Part shown: piece by piece, positions 21,741 through 33,174 of the stretch
Layout of the letters: each line of letters opens with the position of its first letter
Numbering within the stretch: position 1 is the stretch's first letter
NCBI GenBank assembly: GCA_037962975.1
Contig: CM075675.1
Coordinates: forward strand, 102,477,718 to 102,541,717
DNA length: 64,000 bases
Direction: 5' to 3'
DNA from: Clitoria ternatea
Taxonomy: Eukaryota > Streptophyta > Magnoliopsida > Fabales > Fabaceae
Translations under genes and position numbers: made by a program
Notes under the pieces: model-generated
The model's input: the letters and a program-made list of their open reading frames with translations, nothing else
What the model was told of the DNA's origin: nothing
The model's database searches: none

Positions 21741-22651
21741 GTAGAGATGACCCAACGATTCGGCTGATACTGAGATACAACAGTCGGACGTTTTCGTAAC
21801 TGGTTGAGAGAGACACACATACAAAAACGCAACAGTGAAAGGAGAAGGTAGGGGGAACAAGGAAAGCCTGAGTAGACGACAAGAGAAAGAAAAGAAAGAG
21901 ACGCAGGGGTGGAAAAGAAGAGATCAGATGATAGAGAGAGATAATGAAAAAAACAATGAAAGGTATGTAAAAAGACACATCGTACATTATTAAGAGAGAA
22001 TGTCATATTAAAATATTAAAATTAATTAAATAAAAACATTGAAATTAAAAAAGCTGTAAAAGAGGAGAGAAGAGGGAAAAAAGGTGCACCAGAGAGTGAC
22101 AACTGTTAGATTCCACTAAGTAGAAACTGGGCTTTATATGATATATAGATGTAATAGATAAAAGTTATCATTTAAAAAAAATATGAGTATAAAAATGATA
22201 ATTGAGCAATTAATAAAAGAACTTTTAAATTTTAAAAAACTATAAACTACTTGAAGTAGTTATTAAAAAAATGGAGCTTATGTGTTTGTTCAATACAAAT
22301 AACTTATACTACATTTGTCCCTAAATATAATACAGTTTTATTTTATAGTATTTATCTAAAATTACCTTTAAAATGATTATCACTTATCATTAAATCTTCT
22401 CCACTTATCATTAGAAAGATAAATACTCTAATTGATGTATGTAATTTATCATTATATTAATTATATTCAAAATTATACATTAATAAAAGTATTTTGGTCA
22501 AAAATAATTAATGACATTGAAATTTAAGAGATAATTTTATTTTAGGAGATATTTTTTAAAATTATATTTAAAAATAGAGATAATAATTTTTAATATACTT
22601 TTTAAAAATTATATTCTTCTTTTATTTTATTCACTAAACAACCTTAATAAT

Positions 22652-25600
22652 ATGAAGGCGAAGGAGTTGGAGAATAAAATAAAAAATTTGGATTTAGCTA
22701 ATGAGCAAGGTGGGTTAAGTGAGGAGGATATGATGAATCACAAGAATTTGGTGGCAGAATTAAGGAGGGTATCCAGTGTGGAGGATTCAATTTTACGCCA
22801 AAAGTCTAGACTGTGTTGGTTGCAGGAAGGGGATTCTAATACTAAATTTTTTCATGCTTCAATCAGTAAGAAGAGGAGGGGTAGTGCCATTCACAGATTG
22901 TGTATTAACGGAGCATGGGTGGAAGAACCGAGTGTGGTGAAAGAAGGTGTAAAAGATTTTTTTGAGCAGAAATTTTAGGAGGATTGCTGTAGTAGGCCGA
23001 TGTTAGATGGGGTTGCTTTTCCATTGTTGAGTGAGGAGGCTAACAGGAAAATTAATGAGAAATTTATGGAGGAAGAGATCCGAGTAGCTACTGGGAGTGC
23101 GATGGGTCGAAGAGCCCGGGGCCTGATGGGTATAATTTCAATTTTATCAAATCTTTTTGGAGCCAGTTAAAGTCAGATGTGTGTAAAATGATGGACGATT
23201 TTTACCTATCTGGGGTCATACTGAGGGGAACAAATGCTTCTTTTCTAGCTTTAATTCCAAAAGGGTGCTCTCAATCAGGACTTAGTGATTTCAGACCTAT
23301 TTCTTTGATTGGGTGCCTATATAAGATTATTGCTAAAATTCTAATAACGCATTTGAAGGGTGTAATTGGTGGGTTAATTAGTGAAAATTAGCCTGCTTTT
23401 ATGGGTGGCTAGAATATGCTGGATGTAGTGGTAATTGCAAATGAGCTTATTGATGATGTGAAGATGACAAAAAATCATGTTTGATTTTTAAGGTTGACTT
23501 TGAGAAGGCCTATGATTCTATATGTTAGTGTCATGTCCTAGAATCGGGGTCAAGAGTTGACCGTCACAACTGTGTCTGGAGTTACCTTACAATCTCTCAG
23601 TGTTACACCATCTCAGTGGAGTATGATATTTTATACCTAGGTCTAGTGGGGATCCTAAGTTCTTTGAGTATAGAGTGAATTTGATGTCAATTCCGTACCG
23701 AAATCGAGGGGACACATCGGAGGTGCACCTGCCCAAGATTCTCCGATGTCTAAGTCAGTACGGGTATTACAGGAAATTAAGGTATTACGGAGGTAACTCT
23801 CAGATTAGTTCAAATCTTTTTACAGTAATAAATGAGTTATATTTATAGAGAATACCTGAGTAGGAGAAGTGATTTGACCTTTCTCCTAACTTATTGTAGC
23901 AATAGTGTTTGCAGGGACACATTGCCCATACCAATTCTGACTCATTGTCTGGTTGTCAGAAAGTGACCGGGGTCTTGATCATAGGTCCATAGTCGCTCTG
24001 ATTTTAGACTCCAGTTGTGGCAATTTAAGCAGATACTCCTGGTAACTTTGATGACATGGCACCATTCAGTAGTACCCTGGCCATGGTCTCAGAATCCGGT
24101 TAACACCCCGGATCAGTTGGGAATTTCTAATTTATATGATGAGAAGGATGAGGTTTAAGAGTAGGTGGGAATGTTGGATAAAGGGATGTCTGATGTCTGC
24201 GTTAGTGTCAGTTCTTGTTAATGGGAGTCCAACAACAGAATTTGTTATGAGAAGGGGTATTAGACAAGGTGATCCAATGACTTCCTTTTTCTTTTTAATT
24301 GTTGTTGAGGGGTTGAGTGGATTAATGTGGGAGGCAGTGCAACAGAATTGGTTTAGAGGTGTTTGTGTGGGTGAGAAACAAATTTGTATCTCACATCTTC
24401 AATTTGCGGATGATACTTTATTTTTTAGGGAAGACTCTCTAAAAAATATTATCTCTGTGAAGATTATTTTGAGGTGTTTTGAGTTGGTTTCTAGGTTGAA
24501 AGTGAACTTTTATAAAAGTACTTTGGTGGGTGTTGGGGTGGGTGAAGCAGAGGTGACACAGTATGCTACTCTGTTGAACTGTAAAATTTCAAGGTTGCCT
24601 TTTATGTATTTAGGAATTCCTGTGGGGCCTAATCCTGGGAAAGTTAGTACTTGGGATCCTGTTGTTGCTATATTTCAGAAAAAGTTATCCTCCTGGAAGA
24701 TGCGTTACTTGTCCTTTGGTGGTCGGCTCTGTCTATTAAAATCGGTATCATCCTTATTACCTTTTTTTCTTCTCGTTCTTTAAAGCTCCTATTACTGTTA
24801 TTAATTTACTAACATCTTTGCAAAGATACTTTTTGTGGGGGGAGGGGTTGTGAGGAGAGGAAAAAGATTTGTTGGGTGAAGTGGGGCCAAATGTGTCGTG
24901 CAAAAGAAGCAAGTGGGTTAGGGGTCCAGGATTTAGGCAAATTTAATTCTGCACTATTGGGAAAATGAGTCTGGAGGTTCTTAGGTGAAAGGGATAGTTT
25001 GTGGGGTAATATTATTGTGTCAAAATATGGTTCAGGTGTTCTTACTGGGGATTTGGAGGTGTTTAAAAAAGGTTCTAGATGGTGGAGGGATTTGGGGAGT
25101 GTCTTAAAACAGTCAGATGAGGGTGAGTGGTTTAGAGATAATGTCAGAAGGTCGTTGGGGACGGTTCACATATTCGGTTTTGCCTGGATTGTTGGGTGGG
25201 GGAGAGAAATCTAAAGTCTTGTTTCCCAAGTTATTTTTAGTCTCTTCTCAACAGGGAGTGTCGGAGGCTGCCATGGGTGGGTGGGAAAGGGATAAATGGG
25301 TCTGGGATTTCAGGTGGCGTAGAGAGTTATTTATTTGGGAGCATGAGTTGGTGTCACAGTTGCATCAGATGTTAAATGGGTTTGATGGTGTTTGTATTGA
25401 ATCTCAAGATTTTTGGTCATGGGTGGGAGATCCTTTAGGTTGCTATTATGTCTGATCAGCTTACAACATTATACGTCATGATCCAAAACTGTGGGGAGCA
25501 TTTTTTGTTCGAATGTTTTGGATTATTTCGGTTCCTCTTAAAGTGGTACGTTTTGGTTGGAGACTGTTGTTTGATAAAATACAATCCAAGTTAAATTTAG

Positions 25601-25710
25601 CTGCTTGCGGGTTAGCTATGGACACTTCCTCTTTGATATGTGTTTTTTGTAGTGAGTGTGTGGAGTCAACCTTTCATCTGATGTTCTCTTACAAGATCTC
25701 ATACCTTTAA
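22652..25710 (+). pseudogene. LINE ORF2 remnant: reverse transcriptase and zf-RVT region
   Basis: Segments in order: 22652-22978 with LCWLQEGDSNTKFFHASISK (typical region before the RT); 23041-23528 with LIPKGCSQSGLSDFRPISLI (RT start) and DFEKAYDSI; then, after the LTR insertion, 24116-24783 with GIRQGDP and the catalytic FADD at 24403-24414, followed by YLGIPVG and WKMRYLSFGGR; then a frameshifted tail to about 25710 with FGWRLLFDKIQSKLNLAACG and a Cys-rich CVFC...C...H end of zf-RVT type. Stops (for example at 22976-22978 and 23389-23391) and frameshifts show that it is dead. In the live family this protein copies the element's RNA at a nicked target. Confidence 0.9.
23529..24115 (-). mobile_element. 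Solo LTR (587 bp) nested in the LINE
   Basis: It starts TGTCATGTCC and ends CCCCGGATCA. It is flanked by GTTAG (23524-23528) and GTTGG (24116-24120), target copies differing at one base. Joining the flanks restores the LINE frame DSI-C-W-EF with the Trp codon TGG, so GTTGG is ancestral. It shares CGGGGTCAAGAG, GATTCTCCGA and TAAGTCAGTA-like blocks with the LTRs at 35436 and 40820, which are read on the minus strand, so it belongs to the same broad family and orientation. It has no coding content. Confidence 0.85.
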
Positions 25711-26267
25711 TGACAAATTTGTTATGACTGACTGACTTTTTATTTAGTGTTGCGTGGAGCCTGCAAAGATAATTTTTGATCTGCTTCTTAAAATAAGCTG
25801 AAATCAGCTTATTTTCAACTTCTGCTTATTTTCAAAACTTTAAATAAACACGTCAAAATTTAAAATAAGTGCTTTTTTAAATTAAAAAAACACTTATATC
25901 TTAAAATAAGTTTAAACAAACGAGCTCATTATGTTTTTTAGGATTGTAATTTTTTTTAATTTTGTATATGGATTAAGGTACTCCTTATATCTTTTTTAAT
26001 ATTATAATATAAAAAACCTTAATAATTTTTAAAAATTCATAAGTTATTTTAAAAAAGTCATAGACTAATAGACACAATATTAATAATAAAAAGTCGTATA
26101 AGTTCTGCGTTTTAATAAATGAGTCTTGACTATGTTACTGAATGTTAATAATGAACTAAGACCGTTTTAACATTAAAAATCACTGTAACTTCCAGGCAAA
26201 AGGAGCGTCACGCTCACTCCCTTCTCCTCCTGTGGCCCTCTTCTCTTCTTCTTTCAAACTAGTGAAC

Positions 26268-26286
26268 CAAACCTTAGGGTTCCTCT
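26268..26286 (+). promoter_or_regulatory. TAGGGTTCCTCT 5' leader motif of EBS copy 2
   Basis: AAACCTTAGGGTTCCTCTG lies about 125 bases before the ATG. It includes TTAGGGTT, the exact complement of a telo-box core. The spacing relative to the ATG matches copy 1. The function is inferred only from conservation. Confidence 0.35.
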
Positions 26287-26401
26287 GTTCTTGCCCACAA
26301 AACAATTCGCATTCCCCACATAAATTCAACCCTTCTCCCCATTGTTGAACTTCTAACCCTTTGCATTTCTAACCTTTTCTTCAGAAACAGAGCCCAGAGA
26401 T

Positions 26402-29400
26402 ATGGCAAAAACGAGGCCAGGCAGAAAAGACTTGGACTCCTACACTATCAGAGGCACCAACAAGATCGTACGAGGTAATCGCTTCAAACCGTCCTCTCTT
26501 TTCACCTATCCGGTTACGAAAACAGCTTCAAAATCGTTCCTTTTAGGGAGATAGGTAAAGGGAATGGTTTGAAACCATGTGGGTCTTGTACGGATTAGTG
26601 AAAGGTTGTGTTTTTTGCTGTTTTTGGCAGCCGGGGACTGTGTGCTGATGCGGCCTGCTGATACCAGCAAGCCACCGTACGTGGCGCGCGTGGAGAAGAT
26701 CGAGCAGGACAGTAGGAGCCACGTGAAGGTGCGTGTGAGATGGTACTATAGACCTGAAGAGTCTATTGGAGGTAGGAGGCAGTTCCATGGAGCAAAGGAG
26801 CTGTTTTTGTCTGATCATTATGACACTCAGAGTGCTCATACAATTGAAGGGAAGTGTATTGTACACTCTTTCAAGAACTATACTAAGCTTGAGAATGTAG
26901 GTGCTGAAGATTACTATTGTAGGTTTGAGTACAAGGCTGCTTCTGGGGCTTTCACTCCTGACCGTGTTGCCGTGTGAGTTTCTTTTTTGTTTTTTAATGA
27001 AATGATGATGGTTTGTTTCGTTTCTTCTTAGGTGTTTGGTTTTGCTTTGTTGATTTGGTTTTTGTGTTTTGAAGGTATTGCAAGTGTGAGATGCCTTATA
27101 ACCCGGATGACCTCATGGTGCAGTGTGAGGGGTGCAAGGATTGGTAAAACCAGTGTATTGTATCCTGCTTTACTTTCTTTTCTTTAATTACATAATTGAA
27201 TGGTTTTTGGTTGTTCAGTTCTGAAATTTTAGCATTTGATGGGTTATTTATATACGTGGATGAAGCAATTTTGAAAACATTATAGCTCTTGCTGTGCCAG
27301 TGTACAGCAAAAGAAACAATAAAAAAGAGCACAAACTAACTTCAAGAACCTCTAGGTCCCTAGGTCAAATGGTTTTAATGTGCTCATTAAACTTTTTGTT
27401 ATTCAAACTCTGTGTTGGCCTATGGATATGTTTTGCATGTTATTCTTGACTAAGCCTGCTGCTTGTTTATTCAAAGAAAAAGCAACATAGACAAATGCAG
27501 GCAAAATCTAAAACAGTCATTTACAAAGTAGTTGTAGTGCCTAGTTCAAATTTGCAAACGGAGGTTTGCAAGTGGGTAAAATTATATCCTATGGTTAAAC
27601 GGAGTTTTGATTGTTTCGAACGTGAAGGATTAACCTTTAGATTTCTCATTTTTCTAAACTTCGTTCTGTAATAGAAGAACTCACAGATGAATTTTCAATA
27701 TTTTAAAATACTGATATTCTTTATCACTCTTATGTCAGCCTAAACATAATTGATTTTTGGTTGTCATTTGTTTTTTTCTAAGATGTATCTGCCAATGGAA
27801 AATGAATCATGCAGGGGCGTATTTCTTTTGTGTTTCGATTGAATTTGACAATATTTGGCTTCAATCTTTCATTCATTACAAAATATTGTTTAATTTAAGG
27901 AGTATCTGAAAAGTCCTGTAACATTGGTTTGTTTTTTTATCTGTTTATGACCCTATAGATTTTATGAAAGACACACTTCTCAATTTTTGTAGTTTTCTTG
28001 TAGGTACCATCCTGCTTGTGTGGGCATGACTATTGAAGAAGCAAAGAAATTGGACCATTTTGTGTGTTCAGAATGTTCATCTGATGATGACATGAAGAAA
28101 TCCAATGCTACATTTCCTGTATCATCAGGATCCGATGGCAAGGTGAGACTACCTGCATCCAATCCTGAATAATTTGCGTCAAGAATATGCATTTTTTGTT
28201 ATGTTCTTTTTATTTCATTTTCCAAGCACATGTTTGAGAGACAGTATTGTTCCTAGGTTAAAAGGGGAGCTGAGGCACTTTAAATGTAGCATTTGAAGAT
28301 TAGTATAACAAAGAATGTAATGTCATAAAAGATGTACCCTTAGAGCATGTAGTTTCGAAGTCAACAATGTATTGCAGCTAGTCAGTGTGATGGTTGGCAT
28401 GGAAGATTGTTTCTTGTCTAGAAATGGAAGTTCAAGTTTTGTATATTCTAATCATAGTTTTTATTATCATGTGCATTTCTTTGCTGGAAACGTGCTTTGT
28501 TTGCCTCGTTGGAAGTTTATTTTTTGTGTAGTTTTTTTAATCCGAGGGATTTATGCCTTTGTAACATCAGTTGCTGAAAAGTGTAATTATTAATTAGTTA
28601 TTGATTTTTAAGGATGTCAAATGGTTAAAAATGAATTATAAATATCAGGAAGTTTCAGACTTTCAAAATAAATATTAAATTTACTTAAATATTTCTTTTC
28701 TTTTTTGTATTCTTGTTTGCGATGGTTTCTTTTAAATTTTATGGGATAGTATTAATAGCTGAAATTATTGGTTTTAGGTATAAATATATGCGGTATTTAT
28801 TCCTAGTAGATGTATGTTTTATGTTTTTTCCCATCCAGCATGCTAAATCAATAAGAGATTGAAGTTGATTGACCATGCCAAATCTGTATGTATGTTTATT
28901 TTCTTTTTCCATAAACCATGGTTGATAAATTGAAAATGAAGTCTTTGAAGATTAAGGTTATGACTGGTGAAGTATTAGCTAATGATCAATTGGATCTTTT
29001 TTGGTTCCATTAAAGTAAGTTGCATTTTTGGGTTCCAATTGTGTCCAGATATGAGAAAATGGAAATATAGGTAGATCATGATACCATATTAGAAAATGAT
29101 GGATCTAACACAACTTAAAAGCTAGCTCATGAGTGAAGGTTGCCTCAAGTTTTATAAACTATATACTGGTTATATTCTTAGTCGATGTGTGACTTATTTC
29201 AACATCTTAACAATATAGCACTTTTCATTTTGAGGATGTAGTTGAATCATACGAGAAATTATAGCCCAACGTTTGTTTTTTTTATGCGCATTGTCTTTAC
29301 TTATCAATGGCATGTTCAAAAGAGTCTGAATTTGTTTTATTTTTAAATTTTAATTTTGTGTGTTTTATATTATAGATGCTTTTAAAATTTTGTACAGATG

Positions 29401-29675
29401 TCCTACATGCAGTATGTCTTAATACTGTTCTCTATATGTCTGTTTACTCAGTGACACTAGACCTTTATTGGGAATTTTCAGAACCATGCTTTGGTTGCAA
29501 GTGATGATTATGAAATAGAACTGGAAAATCTTATAGTGTGAATATATATAGCTTAGGTTCATTACAGAGATGGCTGTTTCACTGCCATTAGCGCTTTCAG
29601 TTAACATGCAAATTTATGAATTTGATGAACAAGTCATGGATTTTGCAGGTGGAGCCAAAGCGACGGAAGAGATGA
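26402..29675 (+). CDS. EBS: EBS copy 2: BAH-PHD histone reader, intact, 216 aa
   Basis: Exons are 26402-26474, 26631-26973, 27075-27143, 28004-28142 and 29649-29675; all introns have GT-AG borders and the phases join into 216 codons plus TGA. The start MAKTRPGRKDLDSYTIRGTN is the EBS signature and differs from the paralogue SHL. The BAH domain (about 25-138) includes RVRWYYRPEESIGGRRQFHG. The PHD finger (140-186) has all C4HC3 ligands (C141, C143, C156, C159, H164, C167, C183, C186). The tail is Ser/Asp-rich and ends in the basic VEPKRRKR, a likely nuclear localisation signal. In Arabidopsis, EBS reads H3K27me3 through BAH and H3K4me3 through PHD and represses floral-transition genes. A role in flowering here is inference. 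An 11-base repeat of the intron 3 acceptor offers an alternative, frame-breaking splice site. Confidence 0.93.
27540..27670. mobile_element. MITE-like insertion in intron 3 of EBS copy 2
   Basis: Copy 1 reads GTAGTTGCAATAGAAAAACTGACAG without interruption at 12387-12411; here about 130 bases lie between GTAGTTG and AACTCACAG. The interior shares GTTTTGATTG...GAACG...TTAACCTTTAGATTT with the MITE at 12208-12365 of copy 1, which sits about 20-30 bases away in the aligned intron. Clear inverted ends are not visible, so it is probably degraded. Confidence 0.55.
27981..28003 (+). other. Duplicated 3' splice acceptor before exon 4 of EBS copy 2
   Basis: Copies 1 and 3 read CAATTTTTGTAG then exon 4. 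Copy 2 reads CAATTTTTGTAG followed by an extra TTTTCTTGTAG and then exon 4. The inserted 11 bases supply a second AG at 28002-28003. Use of the downstream AG gives the normal protein; use of the upstream AG (27991-27992) adds 11 bases, including an in-frame or frameshifting TAG, and destroys the PHD finger. Confidence 0.8.
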
Positions 29676-31799
29676 AAATTAACTTGTGTTGGGAATGCAA
29701 CTCTTGCTGAAATTGGCTGGCTATGGTAGTTTTCATTTTCGTTGTTGTGTGTGTGTGTTGTACAGCTTCTACCAGAGGCTATAAACATTTTATGCATTTG
29801 ACTCAGGCTATGTATGTATCCGTGTTAGATTTTTGGCAGACATGTTTCCTTTTGTGTCCAGAAAGATTAACTCCGATCTTATGCGTTAATGTCTGAGATA
29901 ACATTAAAATCTTGAACACTAGAGTAAAAAGAATTTTACAGTTTTCTAAAATATGGGTTCTTGTTTGCCTTCCAGCTCTTGTTTATTTATTTTGGTGGGT
30001 GAGAAATGCAGCTTTTTGAAAAGGTTTAGGATAGGACAGTTATGGTGGTAGAGGAGGGTGTTAGATGGCAAAGACAGTGGGAAATATGAAATAGTGGAAA
30101 AGAAATCCATCTGTTTTATATTATAAACTCATATTTATAATGATATATAGTTTTAGATGAGTAATTAGATAGTTTTATTTTTAAAATTTATCCTTATTTA
30201 AAAGTCAATTTTAATTATTAAATATTAAACACAAATATAAAAACATCAAGAGAAATTATGAAAACATATAATAAATATTTTTTCAAGTTTATAAAATGAA
30301 ATATTTTTTTTATTTTAGGGGTTTATAATATAAAAGAGTTAATATTAACCATGATGGTGATTTGGTTGGAGCAAGGAGAAACATAGTATGTTTAAAATGT
30401 TATAAAGTTGTGTGTAAAAAACTGTTTTAGCTTCATATTTGTTAAGCGGATATTGATTTGAAATTTGTATTGTAAACTAAGAATCCCAAACAAATATTGT
30501 TGCTTCCCAACTTACCATTAGAACGTTGTTCAGAATAATCACATCAATTCTATTACTCGGTCTCGTTGCAACTTGCAAGTGCATGTGATGTACACAGTTT
30601 TCTGTTGCGTGCATGAAGACATGCAAGTTAAGCACCATAGCCCTCGTGAATAAGGGTGGCAGAGAAAGAAATGAATAAATGTACACTATATGTTCCAGAA
30701 CTATCATGTCATATAAATATATGATATTATATTTGTTAATATATGTGACTCATTAATTGAGATTAACATATATAAAGATGTATCTTATGAAAAGGTTCTT
30801 TTATGTAAAAGTGAAAACATCAAATTTGAAACAATAAAATTTAAAGGTTGATATGTGGTTTCTTTTCAACACTAACTCTATTTTAAACTCTTTAGGAGTA
30901 GTTTGATTTACGTTTTTGTTTTTTGTTTTTTAGTTTTAATTATAAAATTATTATCTTATTTTCTGTTTTTGAAATTTTATATAGAAAATACTGACAAATA
31001 AATTTTGTACAAATTTTACAAATAAAAAACAAAATGATAGTTTTAAAAACAAAATAAAATGATAATTTTGTAATTAAAAATAAAATTAAAAAATAGAAAT
31101 ACAAATTAAACAACCCCGGCAACGTAAACCTTGGGATAAATAATAAAATCGTAGTAAGTTAGAATTCTCAAGATTTTCCATCATCTTTCCAAACTTTGGG
31201 CAGAGAAATAACTCCAATACAAAATTACAAAGAGTAAAAATATATAAAGAAATTATAATATTGGTCAATACCTATTGCTAAAAAAGATTAAACATAATTT
31301 TCATGGAATACAACCTTTAATAAAGAAATTCATCTTTGAGAATATAACTATCTAGGAACAGAACAACGATATTAACATTTTAAAACAAAAAGGTTAACAT
31401 ATTGATGAAGTATATAGTTTTATTCATTTAGGTCAATTTGAGAAAAGTGTGCAAACCTGATTATATATTAGGAGTGTAATAGAACCAAAATAATGGTTGA
31501 TTTGAAGACTCAATAAAATAACTAATTTTATATATGAATAATAAGGGTAGAAAATAGTAATTTTATATTAATGTTATCAAATATTTAATGTGTTTTTTTA
31601 AAATATCCATAATATTATTTATATCACAAAATATTAATTATCTTTTAAAAATATATACAAAATATATATTTGATAGACAAATATTTAGTAACATTCAAAA
31701 TATATAATTTTACTTATATTATAAGACCAAAAAACTCTACTAAAATTTATTTATTCTTAAAACTAGAGATAAAATATAAACATCCAAAATTTTCAATGG
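29676..31799. other. EBS copy 2 3' region, then AT-rich intergenic DNA with a MITE
   Basis: The first roughly 300 bases are the 3' untranslated region, shared with copy 3 (TTGGCTGGCT, a GTGTGTGTGTGTTG run near 29745, GTACAGCTTCT, CCAGAGGCTA). Beyond about 30000 no gene is recognised; the minus-strand frame at 30477-30707 has no identifiable domain. A foldback at about 30893-31118 with ends GTTTGATTTACG and AATTAAACAACC pairs over about 80 T/A-rich bases and looks like a MITE. Confidence 0.5.
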
Positions 31800-32029
31800 A
31801 AATTGATCATCAAGATTCAAGATTATTGAAGCCAAACTCAATCAGGCCCAAGCCCAAGGATAATCTGTTTGTTGGGAAGTTTTGTTTGTTAAGAGTTTTT
31901 TGTTTTTCTGTTGCTTATTTGCGTGTATATATAGCTGGCTCCTTCTCCCTTTGTAATCAAGTTGTTCAGACTGTAAAGTTCAATACTATTAGTTTTTCTC
32001 TTCTTAGTTTCTTCTCTCTTATTATAACA
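31800..32029 (+). mobile_element. Ty1/copia 5' LTR (left edge uncertain)
   Basis: It contains a TATATATAGC TATA-like site near 31927 and ends TTATTATAACA. The next bases, TGGTATCATTCG (32030-32041), are a recognisable copia primer-binding site of the initiator tRNA-Met type (TGGTATCA). The GAAGCC...CAGGCCCAAGCCCA stretch near 31828 is typical of legume copia LTRs. The left edge cannot be fixed because no target duplication or second LTR is visible. Confidence 0.65.
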
Positions 32030-32054
32030 TGGTATCATTCGCCTAACATGATCC

Positions 32055-33137
32055 ATGGCTTTCGCATCCAACACCTTCATATCCTCCATATTTGCAAAGC
32101 TCAACGATGATAACTACCTCACCTGGATCCAATTGGCCTAGACCACCATAAAGGGATCCAAACTGACAAAGTATATTGAAGGAGCAGACTCCATTCCCAA
32201 ACAATATGCAGATGAAATGGCCATGCAAAAGCGGTAATCAGCCTTGATTTTGAAGACAACGAACAACAAGACAATCTTTTAAAGTCTTGGCTCTTAGAAT
32301 CAATTGATCAAAAATTCAAGATACGCATGGTGGGATGCAACTGGTCTTTTGAAATATGGAAAATCTTGAAAACATACTTTGACACACAAACTAAAGCTCA
32401 CATCAAACAAATCAAGACCCAATTGGGGAACATCAATAAGACCAGGACAATCATAGAATATTTGGTGCAAATCAAACAGCTAATAGAGACCTTACGAGCC
32501 ATAGGAGCCCCTTGTCTCAAGAAGACCATATAGAGGTAATCTTTGATGGTTTACCTTATGAATATGATGCCTTTGTCACATCTTGTATTACTAGGACCGA
32601 AGCATATACAGTGAAACAAATTGAGGCGCTGCTCATGCATTAAGAACAGAGAATCAAAAAACATAAGCACAAAGAAATATTAAATCCTCAAGCTCACAAT
32701 GTTCAACAACAGACCAAAAGATTCAATCTTGGAAATACCAGGGGAAGAGGATACTCCAGAGGATCTTATAGAGGCAGAAATCCTAACACAACCAACCTTT
32801 TTGGTAAAGGATATCAGATTCAATGCCAATTGTGTGGAAAATATGGCCATTCTGCATTCCACTGCTGGTCCAGATATGATGATCAACTTAGCGAACCAAT
32901 TCTTGGAAATTCCAACACTCAACAACACGCACAGGAACCAATAGTTACTGCTATGATATCTTCAAACAACTCACAAGTTAATGATGAAATATAGTACCCA
33001 GACACAGGAGCTACACACCACCTTACATATGACTCCAACAATCTCATAACCAAATCTAATTACACAGGGTCAGAAAGAGTGCATGTAGCAAATGGTAACA
33101 CCCTACTAATATCTCATGTTGGTTAATCTAGTTTTAC
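32055..33137 (+). pseudogene. Ty1/copia gag-protease remnant
   Basis: The ATG at 32055 opens MAFASNTFISS then KLNDDNYLTWIQLA, stopped by TAG. This is the copia gag start. Later pieces in shifting frames give FEIWKILKTYFDTQTKAHIK, the zinc knuckle CQLCGKYGHSAFHC (about 32820-32862), and the protease active-site region YPDTGATHHLT followed by VHVANGNTLLISHVG (about 32996-33120). At least three stops or frameshifts interrupt it. Integrase, reverse transcriptase and the 3' LTR are missing, because the element is cut where FAR1-like sequence begins. Confidence 0.9.
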
Positions 33138-33174
33138 ATCCATCAGACATAACCATGACTTCAATTTTTTACCA

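Larger units (their letters stand above)
17214..22149 (-). mobile_element. Helitron, 4.94 kb, minus strand
   Basis: Read on the minus strand it starts TCTATATATCATATAAAGC (from 22149) and ends GCACGGGTTAGACACTAG (to 17214), the classic 5'-TC and CTRR-3' Helitron ends. A small CTTGCACAAG hairpin lies just before the GCACGGGTT end. It sits between A and T with no target duplication. Unit 1 carries the uninterrupted site at 10032/10033 (TTAAATTATGTGATAG), while here TTTTAATTA at 17213 joins TGTAATAG at 22150. Inside is a PIF1-type helicase fragment, but no Rep/HUH nuclease motif was found, so the copy is non-autonomous now. Confidence 0.9.
22652..26014 (+). mobile_element. 5'-truncated L1-type LINE with 12-bp TSD
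   Basis: The insertion lies between direct repeats AACCTTAATAAT at 22640-22651 and 26015-26026. The uninterrupted target is preserved in unit 1 near 10562-10580 (ACTTTAATAAT). It carries a reverse transcriptase and a zf-RVT-like region but no endonuclease, as expected for 5' truncation during target-primed reverse transcription. The 3' end is AT-rich without a clean poly(A). Part of the last 300 bases (TAAAATAAGC...GCTTATTTTC pairs near 25790-25910) may be a small MITE inside it. A solo LTR interrupts the coding region. Confidence 0.88.
16832..29393 (+). repeat. Segmental duplication unit 2 (contains EBS copy 2), expanded by insertions
   Basis: Collinear with 9655-14505 after removal of the Helitron (17214-22149) and the LINE (22652-26014). 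The remaining length of about 4.3 kb fits unit 1, whose extra length is explained by its triplicated intron segment and two MITEs. Both units have the same orientation, which makes this a tandem duplication with a spacer of about 2.3 kb. Confidence 0.9.

Noticed and set aside
21665..22006. 113-codon minus-strand frame with hydrophobic Phe/Leu/Ser-rich start
   Set aside because: It covers the 5' leader of the Helitron cargo. Only its last part (MTKGKEVMCDESDPQ) has a plausible start and donor; the rest is pyrimidine-rich leader.
30477..30707. 76-codon minus-strand frame downstream of EBS copy 2
   Set aside because: No recognisable domain, no splice or promoter context, and AT-rich flanks; probably chance.
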